Part shown: piece by piece, positions 40,166 through 48,488 of the stretch
How positions within the stretch are numbered: position 1 is the stretch's first letter
Layout: every line of letters begins with the position of its first letter
Source of the DNA: JAQBQZ01 sp964406475
Lineage (GTDB): Bacteria; Patescibacteriota; Minisyncoccia; Phycocordibacterales; CAIRYW01
NCBI GenBank assembly: GCA_964406475.1
Contig: CAYORS010000002.1
Span: forward strand, 1-64,000
Direction of reading: 5' to 3'
DNA: 64,000 nt
Program-made: the position numbers and the translations under genes
Notes under the pieces: generated by a model
The model's input: only the letters and a program-made list of their open reading frames with translations
Told to the model about the DNA's origin: nothing
The model's database searches: none

Positions 40166-40984
40166 TTACTTTTCGAGTAGTGGATCATACATCATGATTG
40201 CATTGTTTTCTGCTACAAGTTCTTCAATTGTAGAGTTATTAATAATATTGGTGATTTTTTTCCAAATTTTATTATGTCTTGTATAACCACCCCACCATTG
40301 TTGTTTAAATATATGGTCTGTTTCATAAATTTCATATTTTGTTTCTGATTTTACGTCACTAGTTATTTCTCCGTTTAAGTATTCTTCATCAAGCCATAAG
40401 CTGATTTGAAAACTGTTTGCTGTTTTGTTTTCCAATTGAAGGTCAATGTAGTTGTAGGATAAGGTTGCTCCACAAGCAAAAGGGATTGTTCTATTTATAT
40501 CTGGAAATACATCATAACCATGTCTCCAACGCTCTTTTATTGTCAGTGGTGTATGTAATGCCATCCAATAAAGTAAATTTCCCAATTGACAAAGTCCACC
40601 CCCTGTCTCTTTAGAGACTCTACCGTTATGTAAAGTCATCCCCTCAAGATAGCCTTTTGATTTAGTGGGTTTGCCGACAAGTTTCCAAAATGAAAATGTT
40701 TGTCCCGGTTTAATAATGACCCTATTGATACAACCAATGGCTATCTTGAGATTGGTTACTTTATTATATTGCAAGTACATGTCTACATCTTTTAAAGGTC
40801 GTAACAAAAAAGATTTATGCTTGGTTAATGAGTACTTGTATTTAATATTTTGATCAATCAAGGCGAAATTATTGTTATTAAATAACCAATGGATTTGTCG
40901 TTTTAGAATAAAAAAATTTTCACCTAGAAATTTTCTTAGGTTGCTTCTTTGTTTTGGTTTATTAATATCTCGTTTGTCCTTCAT
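40166..40984 (-). CDS. VanW-family protein
   Basis: 272 residues. The VanW core is recognisable by KPGQTFSFWKLVGKPTKSKGY, followed by SKETGGGLCQLGNLLYWMAL (usual form GGGxCQxSTxLY) and HGYDVFPD with PFACGATLSYNYIDLQL. The N-terminal ~60 residues are basic and Asn-rich with no signal peptide, suggesting a cytoplasmic or peripheral protein. VanW occurs in some vancomycin-resistance operons, but its function is unknown. No vanH/A/X genes are near, so resistance should not be inferred. The gene is clearly AT-richer than its neighbours. Confidence 0.85.
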   Translation of the reverse strand: MKDKRDINKPKQRSNLRKFLGENFFILKRQIHWLFNNNNFALIDQNIKYKYSLTKHKSFLLRPLKDVDMYLQYNKVTNLKIAIGCINRVIIKPGQTFSFWKLVGKPTKSKGYLEGMTLHNGRVSKETGGGLCQLGNLLYWMALHTPLTIKERWRHGYDVFPDINRTIPFACGATLSYNYIDLQLENKTANSFQISLWLDEEYLNGEITSDVKSETKYEIYETDHIFKQQWWGGYTRHNKIWKKITNIINNSTIEELVAENNAIMMYDPLLEK

Positions 40985-41084
40985 AAAATTATTTACATTG
41001 ACTAAAAGTGTTATGTTTATACTCGGTTTTACAAACTAATAATAAAATTTTGAATTTAGCAGGTGGTGTTAATATTATATATTT

Positions 41085-41111
41085 TCACTATAGTTTATGC
41101 TACTATAGTGA
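41085..41111. repeat. Inverted repeat between vanW-like and holin-like genes
   Basis: Perfect 9-bp arms TCACTATAG / CTATAGTGA with a 9-nt loop, in the divergent intergenic region, upstream of a TATAAT at 41123-41128. It could be an operator; no T-run follows. Confidence 0.4.
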
Positions 41112-41164
41112 TGTCTAGTCAATATAATACTGTTGCAAAATAAGAAAATTAAATAAATATTTTT

Positions 41165-41500
41165 ATGAACATAAAACATTGGGTTGTTGGAGCGGTATCT
41201 ATCATGATTGCGTCATATCTTATTCCAGGAGTTGAGGTGAATCTCCTTGGTGCATTCATTCTTGCGCTTGTGCTCGGACTTATCAATATATTTATCAAGC
41301 CTTTTATCTTTGTACTTACACTTCCGATCAATATTGTAACTCTAGGACTCTTTTCGCTTTTTATCAATGCGGGACTCATCTTATTTGCTGACTGGCTTGT
41401 GCCTGATTTTTATGTCAGCTCATTTTGGTCTGCGCTTTTGTTTTCTATTGTTCTATCGCTTATCACTATGCTCTTTGGACGCGGTACAAAAGCACAATAA
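41165..41500 (+). CDS. Four-helix membrane protein, phage holin superfamily IV type
   Basis: 111 residues with four hydrophobic helices and the family features GVEVNLLGAFILALVLGLIN and NIFIKPFIFVLTLPINIVTLGLFSLFINAG. These conserved Asn and Pro positions mark the Phage_holin_4_2 group, which is common on bacterial chromosomes where it is not a lysis protein. Function unproven. The DUF2914 gene follows 6 bp downstream, suggesting one transcript. Confidence 0.88.
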   Translation: MNIKHWVVGAVSIMIASYLIPGVEVNLLGAFILALVLGLINIFIKPFIFVLTLPINIVTLGLFSLFINAGLILFADWLVPDFYVSSFWSALLFSIVLSLITMLFGRGTKAQ

Positions 41501-41506
41501 CAAGCA

Positions 41507-42619
41507 ATGCTCGAGCGCATATTTAATATCATAAATAGTGGGCGCATCAAGACTTGGTATGAGCGATATGAGAACCATATCTCTTCTCTTGCGCTTGTGT
41601 TTGGATTTATCTTGGACAACCTTTCGCTTGGGCGAGTGGATGCGCTTGCAGACAAGCTTGTACTCACAATGTATCTCGTTTTGGCGGGACTTTGTATTCT
41701 CTTGCTTACTGCATGTGAGGAGGGTCTTATAAAGGAGAGTGTCCCTGGGAGACTTCACTTCTGGTTTATGTTTGCGATGCAGTTTGCACTCGGAGGACTC
41801 TTCAGTGCGTTTGTTGTCTTCTATACACGTAGTGCTACTTTCGAGTCGAGCTGGCCGTTTCTCACTCTTTTGTTCTTGTATTTTCTCGGTAACGAAATAT
41901 GGAAAAGGTATTACAGCAGACTCAATGTGAGGCTCAGTGTTTTCTTTTTTGCGCTACTTTCCTATGCAACAATAGTTATTCCTACTATTTTTAACTCTAT
42001 TGAGAGATGGGTCTTTGTGGTGAGTACTTTGATTGCAACTATTGTCTATATTGTATTTGTCCTTATTATCCGTATTGTTTCAGAGAAGAGGTATGAACTC
42101 TTGAAATGGCGAGTGAGAATGAGTGCTCTCGTGGTGCTTGGGCTTTTGAATTTATTTTATTTCCTTAACATCATCCCACCTTTGCCACTCCTCCTAAAGG
42201 ATATTGGAGTTTACCATGACCTCAAAAAAAAGGGTGACGGAGGATATTTTGTCGAAGTGGAGGAGTCGAGTGCCTGGTATGATTATTTCAGGTCAAAAAA
42301 GATCTTTCATCGTTTCGCTGGAGAGCCTATATATGTCTTGACTGCTGTGTATTCACCAGTCGATCTCAATACTACGGTGATTCACAATTGGCAGAAGTAT
42401 AATGAGGAGACATCGTCTTGGATTGATCAGAGTAATGTTGTGGTCCCGATAAAAGGTGGGAGACAGGATGGGTATAGATTGTACTCGCTTAAACAAAGTG
42501 CGGTGCCAGGACTCTGGCGGGTCAATGTCGTCACCGAAGATAACAGACTCATAGGACGGATTAAGTTTGAGCTTGTAAATGTAGAAGAGAAAGCAAAAAC
42601 ATCCCCGCTCATAAAGTAG
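41507..42619 (+). CDS. DUF2914 membrane protein
   Basis: 370 residues: seven or so transmembrane helices in the first ~225 residues, then an outer beta-rich domain. The last ~110 residues are a DUF2914 domain (TTVIHNWQKYN, VPIKGGRQDGYRLYSLK, PGLWRVNVVTEDNRLIGRIKF). This architecture (helical bundle plus C-terminal DUF2914) is frequent in CPR bacteria. Function unknown; a cell-envelope role is plausible from topology. Its stop codon lies inside the terminator hairpin. Confidence 0.85.
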   Translation: MLERIFNIINSGRIKTWYERYENHISSLALVFGFILDNLSLGRVDALADKLVLTMYLVLAGLCILLLTACEEGLIKESVPGRLHFWFMFAMQFALGGLFSAFVVFYTRSATFESSWPFLTLLFLYFLGNEIWKRYYSRLNVRLSVFFFALLSYATIVIPTIFNSIERWVFVVSTLIATIVYIVFVLIIRIVSEKRYELLKWRVRMSALVVLGLLNLFYFLNIIPPLPLLLKDIGVYHDLKKKGDGGYFVEVEESSAWYDYFRSKKIFHRFAGEPIYVLTAVYSPVDLNTTVIHNWQKYNEETSSWIDQSNVVVPIKGGRQDGYRLYSLKQSAVPGLWRVNVVTEDNRLIGRIKFELVNVEEKAKTSPLIK

Positions 42620-42636
42620 CGAGGATGTTTTTTCAT
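42595..42636 (+). terminator. Terminator overlapping the DUF2914 stop codon
   Basis: AAACATCC-c-CGCT / AGCG-a-GGATGTTT stem with loop CATAAAGT, then TTT. Confidence 0.82.
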
Positions 42637-42641
42637 GATTA

Positions 42642-43142
42642 TTATTGAATGTTAAATATTGAATAAAGTATTTTTGTGACGAAGTCTGCATTAGGTCCGT
42701 ACACAAGTATTCCTCCGAGACCTCCTGTAATAGAGAGTGTGGTAAGCGCTATAATTGCAACACTTATCGATACAATTGGAGAAAGTATGATTGTGGTCAC
42801 AACTCTTACAGCTTCTATGTATTTGAAGTTTCTTTTCTCGAGATATGGCTCAATGAGCTTTAGGATATATCCCAGAGAGAGAAATGAATAAAGCATTATG
42901 CTCATCTGTGCAAACATCTCGTGGAAGCGGAGAATGCTACTTCGGCTTTTGAGGAGGTGTGATGCGATATCACCAGTCTGTAGAGCGAAGTATCCGCCCA
43001 CTGTTCCTGTGATGAGTAGAAGCGCCTTCGAGTAGAATAAGTTGTATTTTAGAACGATATTTTTTGACTTTATGAGCTCGACAACACTGTACAGGGTGAG
43101 AAGTGCGATCGGGAAGTGTACAACAATTGGGTGTATGTTCAT
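42642..43142 (-). CDS. DUF2231-like four-helix membrane protein
   Basis: 166 residues with four transmembrane helices. The start MNIHPIVVHFPIALLTLY is the DUF2231 signature (HPxxVHFPIAL), and a second conserved His lies in ILRFHEMFAQMS. These His residues suggest heme or metal binding within the membrane, as proposed for the family, which includes homologs near electron-transfer genes. Transcribed divergently from the DUF2177 gene. Confidence 0.82.
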   Translation of the reverse strand: MNIHPIVVHFPIALLTLYSVVELIKSKNIVLKYNLFYSKALLLITGTVGGYFALQTGDIASHLLKSRSSILRFHEMFAQMSIMLYSFLSLGYILKLIEPYLEKRNFKYIEAVRVVTTIILSPIVSISVAIIALTTLSITGGLGGILVYGPNADFVTKILYSIFNIQ

Positions 43143-43199
43143 TATGTGTAATATTGCTGATAATGTTATAATTATAGCATAACACTAATTTCAAAACGT

Positions 43200-43610
43200 A
43201 TGAGTATCAAACTATATGCAGTTGCGTTTGTTTTACTTATTCTACTCGATCTTGTTTGGATTGGGGGATTTATGACTCAGTTTTACAAAGACAATCTCAA
43301 AGATTTTTTGAGATTTAGTCCAGAAGGTAATCTTATGCCACGACTTATTCCAACAGCGCTTGTCTACATTGCGGGTGCAGTGATGCTTGTGGTATTTGTA
43401 CTTCCGCAAGTGAGGAATCTTGTGCAGGCTGGGGAGAGTATCTCTGTCGCGTCACTGTATGGTGCACTCCTAGGACTTCTTGTATATATGTTTTATGACT
43501 TCACTAACTTTGCACTTTTCGACAAATGGAATCTTGTGGTGACACTTGTTGATGTTGCATGGGGGACTGTCTTGTTCTACATTACTACACTCGTATTAAT
43601 ACTTATCTAA
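43200..43610 (+). CDS. DUF2177 membrane protein
   Basis: 136 residues and four helices. The DUF2177 pattern is clear: LLDLVWIGGFMTQFYK near the N-terminus, GALLGLLVYMFYDFTNFALFDKW in the middle and VDVAWGTVLFY at the end. Function unknown. A TATAAT-like box (TGTTATAAT) lies upstream in the divergent spacer. gdhA begins 10 bp after its stop, so the two may be cotranscribed. Confidence 0.88.
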   Translation: MSIKLYAVAFVLLILLDLVWIGGFMTQFYKDNLKDFLRFSPEGNLMPRLIPTALVYIAGAVMLVVFVLPQVRNLVQAGESISVASLYGALLGLLVYMFYDFTNFALFDKWNLVVTLVDVAWGTVLFYITTLVLILI

Positions 43611-43620
43611 AATACATGCT

Positions 43621-44880
43621 ATGAAAAACGATCCATTCGCAAGTTCAGTTGTACAAATCAAAAAAGCAGGGTCTCTCTTGGGACTCAGTCCTTCTACACT
43701 TGAGAGAATACTCGAACCACAGAGAGTGGTCAGGGTGAATTTCCCAGTCACTATGGATACAGGTGAGATAAAGACATTTGTCGGTTTCAGATCTCAACAC
43801 AACAATGCTCGTGGTCCATACAAGGGTGGTTTACGTTTTAGTCCCGAGGTTACAGAATCAGAGGTAAAAGCTCTATCAAGCTGGATGACCTGGAAATGTG
43901 CTGTTGCTGACATTCCTTTTGGAGGAGGTAAGGGTGGTGTTATTGTTGATACAAAGACACTTTCCAAAACAGAACTTGAGAATCTGTCACGAAGCTTTAT
44001 ACGAGCTATTGCAGATGTAATCGGTCCACACAAAGATGTGCCAGCACCAGATATGTACACTACTCCCGAGATTATGGATTGGATGGTAGATGAATATTCA
44101 AATATTACTGGTTCAAGAGAGCCTGCTACCTTCACAGGCAAGACTCTTTCTTCTGGCGGTAGTTTGGGGCGTACTGAAGCTACAGGTTATGGTGGAGTTT
44201 TTGTTTTGCAAAAGCTCATCAGTGCTCGTTCGATCTCGATCGATGGTCTCACGCTTGCAATACAGGGGTTGGGTAATGTTGGTGAATATTTTGCCAAGAA
44301 GGCATTTGAAAGCGGTTTCAAGATTGTTGCGCTGTCTGATTCGAAGTCAGCTATTTACAACAGTGATGGGCTTGATCCGCAAGTTGTGCTCGAGTACAAA
44401 AAGGCGAGTGGCAGTCTCAAAGGATATCCTAATGCTAAAGAGATTTCTAACGCAGAGTTGCTTGTGCTCGATGTAGATGTGCTCGTACCCGCAGCTCTTG
44501 AAAACGTCATTACCACGGATAATGCTTATGATATTAAGGCGAAGTTTATTATCGAAATGGCAAATGGGCCTCTCACACCAGAAGCGGATGAGATATTACA
44601 TAACAAGGGGGTTATTTTTGTCCCTGATATACTTTCAAATAGCGGTGGGGTAACGGTGTCGTACTTTGAATGGTATCAAAACATACATAACGAGAAATGG
44701 ACAAAGGAGGATGTTCTCGACAAACTCAAAACCACTATCGAGAAGGCTTTTGATGATTGTTATAGTATGATGAATGGTGATGACTGCTTTGCTCTGCGAG
44801 GAGAGCGGAATATTGATATGCGAACTGCGTGTTATATGATCGCAATCAAAAAGGTCTTGGACAGTATGACAAAAAAATAG
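43621..44880 (+). CDS. gdhA: Glutamate dehydrogenase (Glu/Leu/Phe/Val dehydrogenase family)
   Basis: Interconverts glutamate and 2-oxoglutarate with ammonia, 419 residues, the usual hexameric-type length. The dimerisation and substrate domain has RGPYKGGLRFSPEV, the catalytic Lys in MTWKCAVADIPFGGGKGGV, and the catalytic Asp in VPAPDMYT. The nucleotide domain has IQGLGNVGEYFAKKAFESG (GxGxxG) and ALSDSK, which favours NAD. In a CPR cell with few biosynthetic routes it may serve amino-acid use or nitrogen recovery. The stop codon forms one edge of the downstream hairpin. Confidence 0.94.
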   Translation: MKNDPFASSVVQIKKAGSLLGLSPSTLERILEPQRVVRVNFPVTMDTGEIKTFVGFRSQHNNARGPYKGGLRFSPEVTESEVKALSSWMTWKCAVADIPFGGGKGGVIVDTKTLSKTELENLSRSFIRAIADVIGPHKDVPAPDMYTTPEIMDWMVDEYSNITGSREPATFTGKTLSSGGSLGRTEATGYGGVFVLQKLISARSISIDGLTLAIQGLGNVGEYFAKKAFESGFKIVALSDSKSAIYNSDGLDPQVVLEYKKASGSLKGYPNAKEISNAELLVLDVDVLVPAALENVITTDNAYDIKAKFIIEMANGPLTPEADEILHNKGVIFVPDILSNSGGVTVSYFEWYQNIHNEKWTKEDVLDKLKTTIEKAFDDCYSMMNGDDCFALRGERNIDMRTACYMIAIKKVLDSMTKK

Positions 44881-44903
44881 AGCCAGGCAAACGCGTGGCT
44901 CTA
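44878..44903. terminator. Hairpin shared by gdhA and convergent small gene
   Basis: TAGAGCCA / TGGCTCTA, 8 bp. The outermost bases are the two stop codons (TAG 44878-44880 on plus; CTA, i.e. TAG on minus, 44901-44903). On the minus strand it is followed by T7, so it is a good terminator for the small gene and weaker for gdhA. Confidence 0.72.
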
Positions 44904-45032
44904 CTTGTTGCTATTATTCAAACTTGGTGGTGTTGTCTGACCGAATATCACGAAGCATATTGTCGTGAATATAATTGAGGTCATTATGCCCACCCATTTG
45001 CTGAGAGTTGAAAGAGCATGAGAACTTTTCAT
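44901..45032 (-). CDS. 43-residue single-pass membrane protein
   Basis: ATG at 45032 gives 43 residues: a short polar start (MKSSHALSTLSK), one hydrophobic helix (WVGIMTSIIFTTICFVIF) and a polar tail. Promoter TTGATT (45063-45068), 17 bp, TATACT (45040-45045) lies 7 bp before the ATG, making it leaderless. Its stop codon is the base of the terminator hairpin. Promoter, start, helix and terminator fit together well for such a short gene. Not recognised. Confidence 0.6.
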   Translation of the reverse strand: MKSSHALSTLSKWVGIMTSIIFTTICFVIFGQTTPPSLNNSNK

Positions 45033-45039
45033 TACTAAC

Positions 45040-45068
45040 AGTATATTCCTCTCTATATCAATAATCAA
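45040..45068 (-). promoter_or_regulatory. Promoter of 43-residue membrane protein
   Basis: Minus strand TTGATT, 17 bp, TATACT, 7 bp from the start codon. Confidence 0.65.
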
Positions 45069-45073
45069 TACAT

Positions 45074-45832
45074 ATGAACATATTTAGAACAAAATTTAAA
45101 GGAGAGATTGTGGCAGAGTTTGTTATGCCCAAGAAACCAAGCAACAAGGTCCTTATTCTCTGTGGCGGTATGCCCGGCTATCCTGAGAAATCTCGATATG
45201 AAAGTCTCTTTGACATATATACAAAAAAGGGTTTCTGGATTTTTGTTCCGCGATATCGTGGGAGCTGGGAAAGTGGAGGTCTTATGTTCAAGAAATCCCC
45301 CCATAAAGATATACAAGATGTTATAGACGAACTTGAGACGGGTTTTGTGGAATTATGGGCGGGTCAAAAATACGTAATAAAAAATCCAGAAATTGTATTG
45401 GTCGGTGGAAGTTTTGGCGGACCAGCGGTACTGCTTAACTCAAAGGATTCTCGAGTCAAAAAAGTGATCGCATTTAGCCCTGTCCTCGATTGGCGTGAAG
45501 AGAAAAATACAATCGAACCAATCCCGAAACTCGCGCAATTCGTGAGTGATGCATTTGCTTGTGGCTATCGTATTGCAAGAAACGGCTGGCAAAAAATAGA
45601 AGAGGGTAAACTTTATAATCCAGCGACAGAACAGGAAAAAATCGATGGATCAAAATGTTTAATCATTCATGCAAAAGACGACGAAGTTGTATCCGCAAAA
45701 CCACTAGAATCATTTGTCAAAGCTGTCGGCCCAAAGCTCATTTTGGTTGCCAAGGGCGGACATATGGGTAGTCGATATCTTGTAGAAAAACGCTTTTCTA
45801 AAAAGTGCTCTGACTTCTTAAAATCAAAATAG
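45074..45832 (+). CDS. Alpha/beta hydrolase (dipeptidyl-peptidase/esterase-like)
   Basis: 252 residues of alpha/beta-hydrolase fold. The nucleophile elbow GGSFGG (G-x-S-x-G) is at about 112-117. The acid is in CLIIHAKDDEVVSAKPLESF, and the catalytic His is in AKGGHMGSRYL. The oxyanion region is LCGGMPGYPEKS. The WIFVPRYRGSWESGG block resembles S9 prolyl oligopeptidase and acylaminoacyl-peptidase relatives. No signal peptide, so probably cytoplasmic. Substrate unknown. Convergent with the MATE gene. Confidence 0.85.
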   Translation: MNIFRTKFKGEIVAEFVMPKKPSNKVLILCGGMPGYPEKSRYESLFDIYTKKGFWIFVPRYRGSWESGGLMFKKSPHKDIQDVIDELETGFVELWAGQKYVIKNPEIVLVGGSFGGPAVLLNSKDSRVKKVIAFSPVLDWREEKNTIEPIPKLAQFVSDAFACGYRIARNGWQKIEEGKLYNPATEQEKIDGSKCLIIHAKDDEVVSAKPLESFVKAVGPKLILVAKGGHMGSRYLVEKRFSKKCSDFLKSK

Positions 45833-45850
45833 TTTTTACTTTGAGATATA

Positions 45851-47200
45851 TTATATAGTGATAGCCTTTTCTCTCCCTTTGATACTTATCTGTGCAATAT
45901 AGAGTGTTACAAGTGCTGATATCCAGTTGATAACTAGTAGTGACCACCAGATCGCAGATAGTCCTAGGTTAAAAGTGTGTACTACAATAGGAAGAATAAG
46001 AAGTGGGAGTACAATCTGTCGTATGATACCTGTGATGAGTGCGCGGTTTGGATATTTGATACCTTGGAGGGCAGAACCGCCAACGAACGACACAACATAT
46101 GCCATGAATATACCGAGAGCAATATAGAGATACTGCATGCCGATATCAGTGATACCTTTGCTTGTTGTAAACTGAGCAAACAATATCCGTCCAAACAATA
46201 CTGTCACAAAGATAGAAAACCCAAGCGCATAAAGTCCGTCAGTAATACAGATCTTCATAGTCTCTTTGATTCTGTCATATCGATGAGCTCCGTTGTTTTG
46301 TCCGATGATTGAAAGTGCAGCAATGTTGAGTCCGATAGTGGGGATGAGAGCGATTTGTTCTATTCGTATAGCGACACCGTATCCAGCGATTGCATCGGCT
46401 CCGAATGATGCAATGAAATAATTGATAATAAAGCTACCAACAGCAATATTAATCATATTGAGACTAGAGGGTACAGCCTGTAAGAAGATTTGTTTTATGA
46501 TAGGCAGTCTCAAACTGAAGTTTCTTATATTACCGCTCAAAATTTGATGCTTTTTGAGGTAGATAATAAGGAAAACGCATTCAATAATCTGTACGAGTAC
46601 TGTTGCGAATGCTACACCTTGGATCCCCATTTGTGGAACACCAAACCCACCATACATAAACCATGGGTCAAATACGACATTGAGGAAAAAAGCAACAATG
46701 AGTAAGTTTCGAAATACTTTGGTATTACCTTGTGCATTGAGATAGGTGTTAAGTATACTCACAAGGATAAAGAATGTTGTACCAAGGAAGATGATGTTTA
46801 GATAATCCGTTGCATAAGTGATCACATCGCCAGAGAGACCCATGACTTCTAGTATTGGTCTCCCAAATGCAAGTCCAAGGATTGTGAGGGTGAGTCCACC
46901 TATAATACCCATAAATATACCCTGAATATAATACGCTTTAGCTGTCTCTGGATCTTTTTTACCAAGGAAGTTTGCAATGAGTACGGTAGTTGCTGTTGAT
47001 ATACCAGTTGATGCGGCAAGGATAATGAAGAAAGCGGGGAATGAAGCTGTGAGTCCTGCAAGCGCCGCATCGCCTAGTTTACCGCCGAAATATGTATCGA
47101 CGATATTAAACATAGTGTTAAAGAAAAAGCCTATTGAAGCAGGGATCGCTATATTACGAACATGTGTTCCTATATTTCCTTCTGTAAGATTGGTTTTCAT
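45851..47200 (-). CDS. MATE-family efflux transporter
   Basis: 449 residues and twelve predicted helices in two related halves, typical of MATE cation/drug antiporters. Family blocks include IGFFFNTMFNIVDTYFGGKLGD, GISTATTVLIANFLGKKD and VDPWFMYGGFGVPQMGIQGVAFATV. In the second half, AVPSSLNMINIAVGSFI and GYGVAIRIEQIALIPTIGLN are seen. It probably exports drugs or metabolites using Na+ or H+. The promoter has TATAAT (47233-47238, minus strand). No regulator adjoins. Confidence 0.92.
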   Translation of the reverse strand: MKTNLTEGNIGTHVRNIAIPASIGFFFNTMFNIVDTYFGGKLGDAALAGLTASFPAFFIILAASTGISTATTVLIANFLGKKDPETAKAYYIQGIFMGIIGGLTLTILGLAFGRPILEVMGLSGDVITYATDYLNIIFLGTTFFILVSILNTYLNAQGNTKVFRNLLIVAFFLNVVFDPWFMYGGFGVPQMGIQGVAFATVLVQIIECVFLIIYLKKHQILSGNIRNFSLRLPIIKQIFLQAVPSSLNMINIAVGSFIINYFIASFGADAIAGYGVAIRIEQIALIPTIGLNIAALSIIGQNNGAHRYDRIKETMKICITDGLYALGFSIFVTVLFGRILFAQFTTSKGITDIGMQYLYIALGIFMAYVVSFVGGSALQGIKYPNRALITGIIRQIVLPLLILPIVVHTFNLGLSAIWWSLLVINWISALVTLYIAQISIKGREKAITI

Positions 47201-47302
47201 AGGGTATTTGTGTCTAAGGATTAAGAAGTAATATTATACTTTATTTTGTCTTAATTGTGTAGACTTTTAAGATGTTTCTTGTTAGTATATAGAACCATAA
47301 AT

Positions 47303-47375
47303 GCGCCCATAGCTCAGTTGGTAGAGCAGCTCCCTCTTAAGGAGATGGTCGTAGGTTCGAATCCTACTGGGCGCA
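47303..47375 (+). tRNA. tRNA-Lys (anticodon CTT)
   Basis: A complete 73-nt cloverleaf. Acceptor GCGCCCA / TGGGCGC is perfect, with discriminator A. The D-arm is GCTC-AGTTGGTA-GAGC and the T-arm GTAGG-TTCGAAT-CCTAC. The anticodon loop CTCTTAA places CTT at 47336-47338, which reads AAG (Lys). The 27-43 pair is a G-A mismatch. No CCA is encoded, so it must be added by nucleotidyltransferase. Confidence 0.95.
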
Positions 47376-47450
47376 CAGACACGGTTTACGAAAAGAGTGC
47401 TTTGAAGCGCTCTTTTTGCGTCTATGTGAGGCGCAGTTATGTTTTTGTAG

Positions 47451-47456
47451 TATAAT
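47451..47456 (+). promoter_or_regulatory. -10 box of femAB-like gene
   Basis: TATAAT, 6 bp before the ATG at 47463; leaderless arrangement, no clear -35. Confidence 0.6.
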
Positions 47457-47462
47457 GAAACA

Positions 47463-48488
47463 ATGATTAGTCTAAACAAAATCCAAGAAAAAAAAGACTG
47501 GATAGTTCCAGATGTGTCTTTCAAGATACCTCTTACTCAAGCATGGTTTTATGGTGACATTCAAAAAAAAACAGGAAGGAATGTGATTCGGTTTTTGATC
47601 AAAAAAAATAACAATAACATAGGGTTTGTTCAGTTTATTGAATACTCTCTTTTTCAAAAAAAAGTGTATTGGTATGCTCCCTATGGTCCTCTTTTTTGGG
47701 ATGTTGTATCCCAAGAAGAGCTTTATCTATTCAAAGAAAGTATTAAAAAAATCCTGTGTACAGACTGTGTTTTTGTACGACTTGATCCTTCTCCACTTTT
47801 GTCAGGTCCTCAAGAAAAAAAATGGAAAAAAGCGTTTGGTAATGTAGCACTGTCTTCTTATAAAGGCGCTTATTTCCAGCCACGTCTTGAATGGTATACA
47901 GACATTCAAGGATCAGACGAATCGATTCTGTCTCATATGCATCAAAAAACAAGATATTCTGTGCGTCTTGCAGAAAAAAGAGGGGTTGCTATATCTATAA
48001 TTAAAAAAGATTTTGACACAGCTCTCGCTGATTTTCTTGTTTTGATGAAAATCACTTCCGAAAGAAATAATTTTTCACTCCATAATGATGTTTATTATGC
48101 AAACTTTTTTCAATCTCTTGAAGAAGATCAAAATGGATTTATTATTGAGGCTCGGTATAAGGGGCTTTTACTTGCGTCTCACTGTATTGTGATTGTGTCC
48201 GGTGTTGCTCATTATGTTTTTGGAGCCTCATCTAATATACATAGAGATGTTTGTGCACCTTATTTGTTGCATTTTAGAGCAATGCAAGAATCAAGAGCAC
48301 AAGGTGCTTGTTTTTATAACTTCGGTGCTATAGCAGAAGAAGGTGGTGCCGAATGGCAAACCCTGTCTGTTTTCAAAAAGAAGTTTGGAGGCAAAAAGTT
48401 TCGTCACGATAGTTTTTTTGATGTAGTGGTACACCCTCTGTGGTATTATATCTATATACTAAGGAAATTTATTAAACACATATTATGA
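47463..48488 (+). CDS. FemAB/FemX-like aminoacyltransferase
   Basis: 341 residues of the double-GNAT FemABX fold, which adds amino acids from aminoacyl-tRNA to the peptidoglycan stem peptide. Family blocks are the AWFYGDIQKKTGR start, WYAPYGPLFWD, SILSHMHQKTRYSVRLAEKRGV and GLLLASHCIVIVSGVAHYVFGASS. FYNFGAIAEEGGAEWQTLSVFKKKFGG closes the second GNAT domain. It overlaps the murE-like gene by 4 bp, so wall-precursor synthesis and branching are coupled. The amino acid transferred is not predictable here. Confidence 0.9.
   Translation: MISLNKIQEKKDWIVPDVSFKIPLTQAWFYGDIQKKTGRNVIRFLIKKNNNNIGFVQFIEYSLFQKKVYWYAPYGPLFWDVVSQEELYLFKESIKKILCTDCVFVRLDPSPLLSGPQEKKWKKAFGNVALSSYKGAYFQPRLEWYTDIQGSDESILSHMHQKTRYSVRLAEKRGVAISIIKKDFDTALADFLVLMKITSERNNFSLHNDVYYANFFQSLEEDQNGFIIEARYKGLLLASHCIVIVSGVAHYVFGASSNIHRDVCAPYLLHFRAMQESRAQGACFYNFGAIAEEGGAEWQTLSVFKKKFGGKKFRHDSFFDVVVHPLWYYIYILRKFIKHIL

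Noticed and set aside
40166..40984. Vancomycin resistance inferred from vanW
   Set aside because: VanW alone does not give resistance and no vanH, vanA or vanX homolog is nearby.
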